Positions 6,830 through 13,612 of a stretch of DNA of 17,859 nt are shown piece by piece. A program made the position numbers and the translations under genes. The notes below the pieces were generated by a model, which was not told where the DNA came from, ran no database searches, and saw only the letters and a list, made by a program, of their open reading frames with translations. Origin of the DNA: Myxococcales bacterium (GTDB lineage Bacteria; Myxococcota; Polyangia; HGW-17; SLPX01); NCBI GenBank assembly GCA_007131745.1, contig SLPX01000016.1, forward strand, positions 1 through 17,859, written 5' to 3'. Each line of letters opens with the position of its first letter. The first letter of the stretch is position 1.

Positions 6830-8421
6830 AAGAGTGGAGAGCAGGAATCAAAGTAGGTGTTGTGGTAGTCTTGATAGCCGCTTTGGGGTACTGGGGGTTC
6901 AAGCGGGTATATGAAGGTGTAAGCGGCAGGGGAGGCTATACTGTTTATGCCAAGTTCAGTGATGCCTCGGGACTGGCCGAGAAATCCAGGGTCGTGATTG
7001 CAGGGCTCCGCGTGGGGCAGATAACTCAGCGCAAGCTGATTGGAAACAAGGCTGGTGTATATATATTCATTCAGGACAAATACACCCTGTATTCGAACGC
7101 GTGCATATACAAAAAATCCGTTTCTTTGATGGGGGAGTTTCAGCTCGAGATAGATCCGGGTACTCCCACTTCTCCGGATCCTGATAATCCCGGCGGTCCG
7201 CCTATCAAGAACGCCAGGCTCAAGGATGGATCCCAAATCAAATGCGTGCACGAGGCGGTATCCATGGAGGCTCTTATGCAGGAGCTTACAGATACCACTC
7301 CCGAAGTGCGCAAGCTGGTGACGGAGTTGAAAAAACTGGTTAAGGGGTCATTGAGCGAGACCGTGGATACTGCAAAGACAGCCATTGCCTTGAACAGCGA
7401 ATCGCTCAACCGCCTGATCGAGAGGGCGGATTCTATTGCAAAGGACTTTAAGGAGATTTCCGGACCGATACCCGCGGATGTGAGGCGGATCATAACGAAC
7501 ATACGCGTTGTATCGGATCAGGCCCGCCATCTTACGGGAGACGTTAAGGATTTGTTGACTACCGGAAAAGGGGAGGTGGCGGCAACCGGTTCCCGGTTGC
7601 GGGAAACTTTGGATCGGTTGGACGGAGCGATAGACAAGTTGGACAGGACGCTGGGCGAAGGGCCGCAAATCGGAAAGGATGTAAAGGAGATTACGCAGGA
7701 TATTCGGAAGGTGACGGGAATGGTGGCCGAAGGAGAGGGCAATGTCGGCAAATTCCTTACCGACGATACGATAGTCGAAAATCTGAAAGAGACCGTGCAT
7801 GATGTAAAGGAATTCGTATCGGGTATATCCAGGCTCCAGACGATCGTGGGATTACGTTCGGAATACAACGTCATGGCCAGATCGCTCAAAACCTATGTCG
7901 CTATCCGCTTGCAGCCGAGAGCGGACAAGTATTACCTGATCGAACTGATCGATGATCCCAGGGGTCGCACGCAGACCGAAGAGGTGATCGTGCGCGAAGG
8001 AGGTTGGGACGGCCCGGTGGTGAGTCATACCGCCACCAAGACTTTGGAGAGCAAGTTCAGGTTTTCGTTCATGTTTGCAAAAAGGGTGGATTTTGCGACA
8101 TTCCGGTTCGGCATAAAGGAGAACTGGGGCGGCATTGGAACGGATTTGCATTTTTTGAACGACAACCTGATTGTCACCGCGGATCTTTTTGATTTTTCAG
8201 CCAATGATTACCCCCGCTTGAAGTTTTCGTTGACCTGGAATTTCTACAAGAGGTTTTCTCTTGTTGCCGGTGTCGACGACGTTCTAAACAGCGAAGGCGC
8301 TCTGGGGGCCGGGGTGGGAAGGGACTATTTTGTGGGAGCGCAACTCATGTTCAATGACCGGGACCTCAAAACCTTGTTGATGTTTGGAGGAGGTGCAGTA
8401 GGCGCTTTGCTCTCGGACTGA
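6826..8421 (+). CDS. MCE (MlaD-like) protein with long helical region and beta-rich C-terminus, 531 aa
   Basis: This is the periplasmic lipid-binding component of the MCE transporter. It has one N-terminal membrane helix (8-24) and an MCE domain at about 37-140 (YTVYAKFSDASGL, VVIAGLRVGQI, then SVSLMGEFQLEIDPG). The MCE domain carries a Pro/Gly-rich insertion at 111-131. Residues about 143-340 are helical and coiled-coil-like, with repeated short amphipathic segments (RLRETLDRLDGAIDKLDR and similar). Residues about 341-515 are rich in alternating polar and aromatic beta strands (for example LKFSLTWNFYKRFSLVAGV), which resembles an outer-membrane barrel or a beta sandwich. E. coli MlaD is only about 183 residues, so this is the long architecture, closer to PqiB/YebT or actinobacterial Mce in size but with a single MCE domain. 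The ATGA overlap with the ATPase gene fixes the start. MCE identity is firm; the barrel interpretation is inference. Confidence 0.88.
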   Translation: MKEWRAGIKVGVVVVLIAALGYWGFKRVYEGVSGRGGYTVYAKFSDASGLAEKSRVVIAGLRVGQITQRKLIGNKAGVYIFIQDKYTLYSNACIYKKSVSLMGEFQLEIDPGTPTSPDPDNPGGPPIKNARLKDGSQIKCVHEAVSMEALMQELTDTTPEVRKLVTELKKLVKGSLSETVDTAKTAIALNSESLNRLIERADSIAKDFKEISGPIPADVRRIITNIRVVSDQARHLTGDVKDLLTTGKGEVAATGSRLRETLDRLDGAIDKLDRTLGEGPQIGKDVKEITQDIRKVTGMVAEGEGNVGKFLTDDTIVENLKETVHDVKEFVSGISRLQTIVGLRSEYNVMARSLKTYVAIRLQPRADKYYLIELIDDPRGRTQTEEVIVREGGWDGPVVSHTATKTLESKFRFSFMFAKRVDFATFRFGIKENWGGIGTDLHFLNDNLIVTADLFDFSANDYPRLKFSLTWNFYKRFSLVAGVDDVLNSEGALGAGVGRDYFVGAQLMFNDRDLKTLLMFGGGAVGALLSD

Positions 8422-8479
8422 GTCAGTCGGGATCGTTGAACAATCATCTTTATGTTTTTGGATGATCGTATTGAAATTC

Positions 8480-8484
8480 GAGGA
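8480..8484 (+). promoter_or_regulatory. Ribosome-binding site that decides the DsbA-like start
   Basis: GAGGA (8480-8484) lies six bases before ATG 8491. It is directly against ATG 8485 and too far from TTT-rich upstream starts such as 8452, so 8491 is the best start. Confidence 0.6.
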
Positions 8485-8490
8485 ATGAAA

Positions 8491-9369
8491 ATGGTGCTTG
8501 GTAAGATTTGTAGGCAGGTTTCATGGGAGGCAAAAAGATTTGCCCTTTTGATGGTGTTGACACTTATTTGGGGTCCTGTGCTTGTGGGTTGCGAAATCAG
8601 CCCCTGGGCGGGTTCGGGACAGGCACGTTCCACGGTGCCCGAAGGCCGGGACGGAGACGGTGCGGAGCGGGTGAAGGACGAACGCACTGTTTCCGAAACC
8701 GGCAGGGAAGACGCTGTCCGGAAAGAGGGAGAAGAAGAATCTACAGGCCCGGAAGGGGATATGGGAATGCGGGGTGGTGAGGATGAACAAGAGGAGGAAG
8801 AGGATGGCCTGGACGATGGATTGTTTTCTATGGGGGTTAAAATCGCTTCAAAAGTGGATACCGGTGAGACCGGGGAAGGCATTCCCTGGATCGGCGGCCG
8901 GAATGCAAAGGTGAGAATAGAGGTTTTTTCCGACTTTGCTTGTCCTTTCTGCAGGGTCGGCGCTCAGGTGATGCACCACCTTCTGGAAAAGTACGGACGA
9001 AAAATAAAGGTTTTGTATTACCAGACTCCGATTCCGAGTCTTTACACGGATTCTTTTCTAGCGTCGCAGGCAGCGTTGGCGGCTCAGGCGCAGGGAAAGT
9101 TCTGGCCCATGCATGACTTGCTTTACGATAATCCCCGGGCCCATGGACGCGAGGATTTGATCAGGTATGCAAAAAGATTGAGACTGGATGTGAAAAAATT
9201 CGAGCAGGAGCTGAAAAAAGGAAAATATGCAAAACGCGTCCGCAGGGAAATGGCTGTCGGGGCTGAGCGGGGTATTGAGGGCACTCCCACGTTTTTTGTA
9301 AACGGGCGCAAAATCGAAGGCGCCGCGCCGCTCGAGACTTTTCAGAAATTGATAGACGGTATTTTGTAG
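8491..9369 (+). CDS. DsbA-like thioredoxin-fold lipoprotein with acidic linker, 292 aa
   Basis: This is a periplasmic disulfide oxidoreductase or isomerase candidate of the DsbA/thioredoxin_4 type. The signal peptide ends in lipobox LVGC with Cys34 after a basic N-region (KRFALLMVLTLIWGPV). Residues about 45-125 form a disordered, strongly acidic linker (DEQEEEEDGLDDG at 98-110). The catalytic domain runs from about 128 to 292. It has strand VRIEVFSDFACPFC with active site CPFC (151-154), the helical insertion typical of DsbA (about 185-255), and the cis-proline loop GIEGTPTFFVNG (261-272, Pro266). CPFC is a frequent active-site dipeptide in this branch. The gene follows the MCE gene by 69 bases and converges on the DUF4139 gene. 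Substrates are unknown; the window's own very Cys-rich lipoprotein is one speculative client. Confidence 0.9.
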   Translation: MVLGKICRQVSWEAKRFALLMVLTLIWGPVLVGCEISPWAGSGQARSTVPEGRDGDGAERVKDERTVSETGREDAVRKEGEEESTGPEGDMGMRGGEDEQEEEEDGLDDGLFSMGVKIASKVDTGETGEGIPWIGGRNAKVRIEVFSDFACPFCRVGAQVMHHLLEKYGRKIKVLYYQTPIPSLYTDSFLASQAALAAQAQGKFWPMHDLLYDNPRAHGREDLIRYAKRLRLDVKKFEQELKKGKYAKRVRREMAVGAERGIEGTPTFFVNGRKIEGAAPLETFQKLIDGIL

Positions 9370-9400
9370 GAATCAGGTCGCGGGAAAAGCTTCCGATCCA

Positions 9401-9455
9401 GTTCCCATCACAAAACCCCGGACCGAGGAGCCGGGAGGGGTTTCGGGATGGGAAC
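9401..9455. terminator. Strong hairpin between convergent genes, likely bidirectional terminator
   Basis: GTTCCCATC (9401-9409) pairs perfectly with GATGGGAAC (9447-9455). Inside it AAACCCC (9413-9419) pairs with GGGGTTT (9437-9443), and CCGG/CCGG can pair further in. The structure fills the 100-base gap between two genes facing each other, the classic place for a shared terminator. No long T run follows on either strand, so termination may depend on other factors. Confidence 0.55.
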
Positions 9456-9469
9456 GATCTAAGAGAAGA

Positions 9470-11623
9470 TTATTCCTTATCGAAACTCACCATTCTGACC
9501 AGGACCTGCAACCGTTGCTCCAGGTCGCCCCGTGCCATGTTAAGTTTCACCCATTTTCCGTTCAGTTCGTTGAGGTTCTTTTCTTCGGCTTCCATGGATT
9601 TCAAGAGTGTTCGTCGAAGGTCCGCGTTGCCTTTCGGACCCAGTACCTTCAGGTTCTGGCGGATATCGTTTGTTCTGCGGCGAATCATGTCCATTGATTT
9701 CCTGAGTGTCGACATTTGTGTGTCGATATCCGATATTTCCCGCCATAGCTTCAATACTTCCCGAAGTTGTCCGGCCAGTTTTTCCGGAATATGGGATCCC
9801 TTTAAAAACAGGGCCACTGCACGTCTACCCTGTTCGTTGAAGATGGTATACCTGCGGCGAACGGGAGTCGCCTCTTTGACGGTGAACTCCGTGGTTCCGG
9901 ACGCGGCCAATCGAATCGGGGCGTGGTAGACGTCTTTTTCCATAATTGCGTTTTTGGGCTCTATGACTTCCCAGCCGCTTCGTCTCTGCCGGGATACATA
10001 CAGAGTGATTTTTTCGTCCGTGCGGTTGGCCACCTTGTATTTGAAATGCGTGACGCTCTGGGTGGATACCGTGATGTATCCGTTTTCGATTTTTACCAGC
10101 TCGACGCCCTCGTCTTCCATGTGGCTCGAGAGGTGAATCACGGCTCTGCCTTCGACTGCGTAGGGAACAAATGCCGTTGCATTTTTTTCCACCCTGCCTC
10201 CCAGGGCTTCGCCCACGAACGCTCCAGCGCGGTATATTGCGACCGGGCCTCTTTCAAGCACGTATCCCGTTTTGTTGGCAAATTTCACAGCGCGGTAAGG
10301 ATTGGGCCTCCCGGATCCCACGACATGATAAAGCACGTCATCTCCCGAAACCCTTTTGTTTATGATGGAAACAAGCGCGGAGTCCCGGTCGGGCACCGTG
10401 ACTCTTTCATCGATGTCATACCTGAAAAGGCTTCCCACCGTGGTTCCTGAAACGATGTTTTGGAAGCTTTGCTCCATGTCGGCCATGCTGACCTTGGGCC
10501 GATGGACTCGTCGGTCATCCATGACACTGAAATCCTCCATGGGAGCCGAGACCTCGGACCGTGGGGACGGAGGACGAGCTCGGCGGGATCTCAATGCACC
10601 TCCCCGCGGCGCTTGTTCCCTCGCAAAAGCGGGTTCTTCTTCCATTTCCCCGGCAGTCGCGTCCACCGGAGCGGGAGGCGCTTCGGCCATTTCGTGCTTC
10701 GAAGGCGTCAGGTCGGGGCGACGCATTGTTCTGGGCGAATAAAGGTCGTATACGAACGCCAGGGGCGTGCCCGCGGTGAGACTCAGGTCCACGTTTTCCC
10801 AGGATTCGCCCGAAAGGTTGTCCACCACTGTCCATCCCTGAAGCAGCACATCGCCGCCTTGTTCTCCCACGATGAGTCGGTAGGCGGGTTTCCATGTAGG
10901 CATTGGAACCACGTAACTCACCACGAGATCGTGGGGGCCCTTGCCGGAAAGCGTGATGGTGAGGGTTACCGGTTTCCACTGACCCTTGTTCAAAGCTGTG
11001 TCCAGGCTTTTGGAGAGCCCGAGAGTGAGGGATTGGTCCATGATGCGCATGGATTTGATCTTCGTCATCCGGTGATTCGTCAGCACACCGTTTTTTCCCA
11101 TGAGCGAAAGCCTCCAATCCGGGTTTTCTTCGTTGCCCATGTTCTCCACGCCCACTATACGGCCCGCTGTTGTGCCCGAATCGGTGGTTACCACCGCGGT
11201 CGCCCCCCTGAAAGCATGAGCAATAGCCAACAAGCCGCCGGAGTCCTGGACCTGCTGCGGAAGCTCGGACAATGCCTCTACGGCTTCTTTTTCAGCAGGC
11301 AGGGAAATCGTGGTGGCTCGTCCTCCCTTGAAATCCACGATCGTCAAGGATTTGAGTACATCTTTGACCTGGTCGGGGCGGATCCTGAGGTGCAATTGGT
11401 TTCCTTCTACGCGTCCCCTTCGCTCGAAGTAACCCACACCGTTTTGATACAGCACGACCCTGGTGATTTTAAGGTCGGATTGAACCGGCGCGGTTCTGAA
11501 ATCTTTTGCTGTGTACGTGTCGCCGACCCGGCAACCGGCCGCGGCCGCAAGGATCGTTGCAGCGAACAGCCATATTGTGAATCGTTCGTACGGCGCTCGC
11601 CCCACTGTTGGTTTTCTTTTCAT
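9470..11623 (-). CDS. DUF4139-domain lipoprotein, 717 aa
   Basis: The start is ATG 11623, with AAAAGGAG five bases upstream, giving a signal peptide MKRKPTVGRAPYERF, hydrophobic TIWLFAATILAA and a lipobox AAGC (Cys31). An upstream in-frame ATG (11737) adds 38 residues before the signal and is unlikely. The protein has an N-terminal beta domain (about 50-290) containing SYVVPMPTWKPAYRL (236-250) and GWTVVDNLSGESWENVDLSL (263-282), which are DUF4139 hallmarks. A disordered Pro/Arg/Glu-rich insert lies at about 300-380, then the rest of the beta domain (about 400-600). A predicted coiled coil lies near the C-terminus (about 620-717). DUF4139 has no established biochemical role; it also occurs in eukaryotic and bacterial 'mucoidy inhibitor A'-type proteins. 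It lies last on the - strand, 158 bases after the solute-binding protein gene. Confidence 0.88.
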   Translation of the reverse strand: MKRKPTVGRAPYERFTIWLFAATILAAAAGCRVGDTYTAKDFRTAPVQSDLKITRVVLYQNGVGYFERRGRVEGNQLHLRIRPDQVKDVLKSLTIVDFKGGRATTISLPAEKEAVEALSELPQQVQDSGGLLAIAHAFRGATAVVTTDSGTTAGRIVGVENMGNEENPDWRLSLMGKNGVLTNHRMTKIKSMRIMDQSLTLGLSKSLDTALNKGQWKPVTLTITLSGKGPHDLVVSYVVPMPTWKPAYRLIVGEQGGDVLLQGWTVVDNLSGESWENVDLSLTAGTPLAFVYDLYSPRTMRRPDLTPSKHEMAEAPPAPVDATAGEMEEEPAFAREQAPRGGALRSRRARPPSPRSEVSAPMEDFSVMDDRRVHRPKVSMADMEQSFQNIVSGTTVGSLFRYDIDERVTVPDRDSALVSIINKRVSGDDVLYHVVGSGRPNPYRAVKFANKTGYVLERGPVAIYRAGAFVGEALGGRVEKNATAFVPYAVEGRAVIHLSSHMEDEGVELVKIENGYITVSTQSVTHFKYKVANRTDEKITLYVSRQRRSGWEVIEPKNAIMEKDVYHAPIRLAASGTTEFTVKEATPVRRRYTIFNEQGRRAVALFLKGSHIPEKLAGQLREVLKLWREISDIDTQMSTLRKSMDMIRRRTNDIRQNLKVLGPKGNADLRRTLLKSMEAEEKNLNELNGKWVKLNMARGDLEQRLQVLVRMVSFDKE

Positions 11624-11628
11624 GGCAA

Positions 11629-11636
11629 CTCCTTTT
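11629..11636 (-). promoter_or_regulatory. Ribosome-binding site of the DUF4139 gene
   Basis: On the - strand this reads AAAAGGAG, five bases before ATG 11623. It settles the choice against the longer frame starting at 11737. Confidence 0.65.
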
Positions 11637-11674
11637 CTCCCGGATCTCTCCGGCAATTTTTTCCACAAGTGGAT

Positions 11675-11704
11675 ATCTTTTGGTGTGGCAATTTCAGTAG
11701 TCAA
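11675..11704 (-). promoter_or_regulatory. Weak promoter-like pair with adjoining inverted repeat
   Basis: On the - strand TTGACT (11704-11699) and AAAGAT (11680-11675) are 18 bases apart, upstream of the DUF4139 gene. Just downstream lies a perfect small inverted repeat TCCAC-AA-GTGGA (11662-11673) that could be an operator. The -10 match is poor. Confidence 0.2.
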
Positions 11705-11781
11705 GAATGCACTCTTTTTCCCGAATATCCCAAACATTTTTTTTGTACGAAAAGAATAGACGGCTGGGTTGTAAAAAGGAT

Positions 11782-13521
11782 CTACTCAACCGGAAATCCA
11801 TCGGGTTGAGAGATTTCTTTATCAGGAACGACCACATCGACTTTCATGGATGCGAAGTCGAACCAGTCCGGACCGAGGATTACATTGGACAGCCGTTTGT
11901 GAACCAGGGCTACGTGAACGGGACCATGGAGAAAAGTAGCGGGCTGGTACGAGTGTAAAATCCTTTCGATTTGAGCAGATCTAGGCCCTCGCTCGTTTCT
12001 GTTGCGCGTGACCCTGAGTTGAATGATAAGCCTGTCCAGCATGAGGTTGGCGATCACGCCGAAGTTCATTCTACCGGTTGAATGAAACAAGGGCGAAAAG
12101 TCTTCGGCCGGTCGACCCGCCCATTGCAAGGCAGCGGCCATGAATCGACCCGCTTGGAGCCGTCTTTGCATCATGGGCCAATCGGTTGGAACACTCACCA
12201 GTTCAACGCCGCTTTTAGCGAATTCAGCGGAAAGGATTTTCAATTCGTCTGTAAGCACGTCCGCTCCGATAGGCTGCATCAACACGATGCGCATGGGTTC
12301 CCCGTCCTTGTCGCGTAACTTGTCTCCGGTCCGGTCGCGCCAGCCGGCCTTGTCGAGCAGGTTCCGAGCCTCAATGGGGTCGTACGGCCACGGTTCGAGT
12401 TTCGGATCCCCAAGGCCGGAAGGTCTCCAGTAAGGCCCGGCGATTGTACGAGCCAGGCCGTTGTGAACCTCTTTTACAAGTCTCTTTCGGTCGGTAAGCA
12501 TGGTAAATGCCCGGCGGACCCGGAAGTCCCGGAGCATGGGATGGCGAGTGTTCCAAATTATGTATGAAAAACCCGGCGTGGCGAATTTCACTTCGTTGAA
12601 ATCTCGTTTCACTCTCGGGGTGATCTGGTCGGGGTAATGCTGACGGATCATTTCCGGGAGAATGTCCAATTCACCCCGTTTGAGATCCGTGAGCGCTTTT
12701 CCCCAGTCTTCCACCAGTCGAAAGCGGAGGCGCTCTATTTCGGGCACCGGTCCCCAGTAGCTGCGGTTGGATGTCAGTACTATTTCGGCGCCTCTTTTCC
12801 TGGAATCGAAACGAAAGGGTCCTGTCCCTACAGGGTTCTGGCTGCCCCGGCTGCCGGGATACATTCCCTTGCTGAAAACGTGGTGCGGGACGATAGGATA
12901 TTCGGCCAGATGGTCCAGAAGAAAAGAATTGGCTGTGCCCAGCACCAGGCGGATTTCCATTGGTCCGGGTACATCCACTCGCTTATAGTAGGGACGAAGA
13001 TCATCTCTGAACGGACCCAGGGGAGTCTTGGGATCAACCACCCGGGTGAGGGAGTACCTTACGTCTTGCGCGGTAAACGGTCTTCCGTCATGCCAACGGA
13101 CGTTTTCACGCAGGGTGAACGTGTAGGTTCTCGCGTCGGGAGAAATAGTCCATCGGCTTGCAAGTCCCGGAATGATCTTTCCGGTTTTCGGATCCCTTCT
13201 TACGAGGGATTCGAATATGTTGTGCATGGCTATGCGATAACCCCATGTATCGATGTTGAGCGCGGGATTCAGGTGGCGGGGATCGCTTCTTATCGGCACC
13301 GTAACGGTTCGTGCCTCCTCCTCCCTGGAAAGCGGAACCGCAGCGTCAGCAACTTCAATCATGGATCGCAATCTGCGTTCCTGTTGCATTTCTTCTTCGT
13401 AAGGGGTCGGCGGAACGGCCACGTCGCATCCCAATGCTAAAAGCATGACCAACGCTGCAAATCCACGATGGATCGACCTGGATTTCCTCGAAGAATAAAT
13501 GTTGGATAGTTTCAAGCTCAT
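11782..13521 (-). CDS. Family 5 extracellular solute-binding lipoprotein (oligopeptide/dipeptide type), 579 aa
   Basis: This is the periplasmic binding protein of an OppA/DppA-type ABC importer. With ATG 13521 the product has a signal peptide (basic RKSRSIHR, hydrophobic GFAALVMLLA) and a lipobox LALGC with Cys32. The TTG at 13548 would only add nine residues. The SBP_bac_5 signature is clear: DPRHLNPALNIDTWGYRIAM, LVRRDPKTGKIIPGLASRW, the hallmark YTFTLRENVRWHDGRPFTAQDVRYS, VGTGPFRF, and DFRVRRAFTMLTDRKRLVKEV. The length is typical (500-600). Asp at +2 after the lipid Cys would be an inner-membrane retention signal by the enterobacterial Lol rule. No permease or ATPase gene for peptide import lies beside it. 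The ligand is unknown: dipeptides, oligopeptides, nickel and other small molecules all occur in this family. Confidence 0.92.
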   Translation of the reverse strand: MSLKLSNIYSSRKSRSIHRGFAALVMLLALGCDVAVPPTPYEEEMQQERRLRSMIEVADAAVPLSREEEARTVTVPIRSDPRHLNPALNIDTWGYRIAMHNIFESLVRRDPKTGKIIPGLASRWTISPDARTYTFTLRENVRWHDGRPFTAQDVRYSLTRVVDPKTPLGPFRDDLRPYYKRVDVPGPMEIRLVLGTANSFLLDHLAEYPIVPHHVFSKGMYPGSRGSQNPVGTGPFRFDSRKRGAEIVLTSNRSYWGPVPEIERLRFRLVEDWGKALTDLKRGELDILPEMIRQHYPDQITPRVKRDFNEVKFATPGFSYIIWNTRHPMLRDFRVRRAFTMLTDRKRLVKEVHNGLARTIAGPYWRPSGLGDPKLEPWPYDPIEARNLLDKAGWRDRTGDKLRDKDGEPMRIVLMQPIGADVLTDELKILSAEFAKSGVELVSVPTDWPMMQRRLQAGRFMAAALQWAGRPAEDFSPLFHSTGRMNFGVIANLMLDRLIIQLRVTRNRNERGPRSAQIERILHSYQPATFLHGPVHVALVHKRLSNVILGPDWFDFASMKVDVVVPDKEISQPDGFPVE

Positions 13522-13560
13522 TCCATTCACGTACGGGGCCGACTGCAAAGGTCCGACAAT

Positions 13561-13612
13561 CCGACCTTGAAGTCGGGTGGGTTAATCAAAACCCTCGGAG
13601 TGTCAAACACTC
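13561..13612 (-). terminator. Three small hairpins at the 3' end of glnS
   Basis: Inverted repeats GAGTGT/ACACTC (13598-13612, overlapping the glnS stop), GGGTT/AACCC (13579-13594) and CCGAC/GTCGG (13561-13576) follow each other directly. On the - strand none is followed by a proper T run. They may slow or stop transcription or protect the glnS mRNA end before the downstream gene at 13521. Confidence 0.3.

Noticed and set aside
10460..11809. A 449-codon open frame on the + strand
   Set aside because: It lies antisense to the DUF4139 lipoprotein gene, which has conserved motifs, a signal peptide and a ribosome-binding site. The + strand product shows no recognisable domain.
12637..13440. A 267-codon + strand frame
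   Set aside because: Antisense to the solute-binding protein gene, which has full family signatures; no domain is seen in the antisense product.
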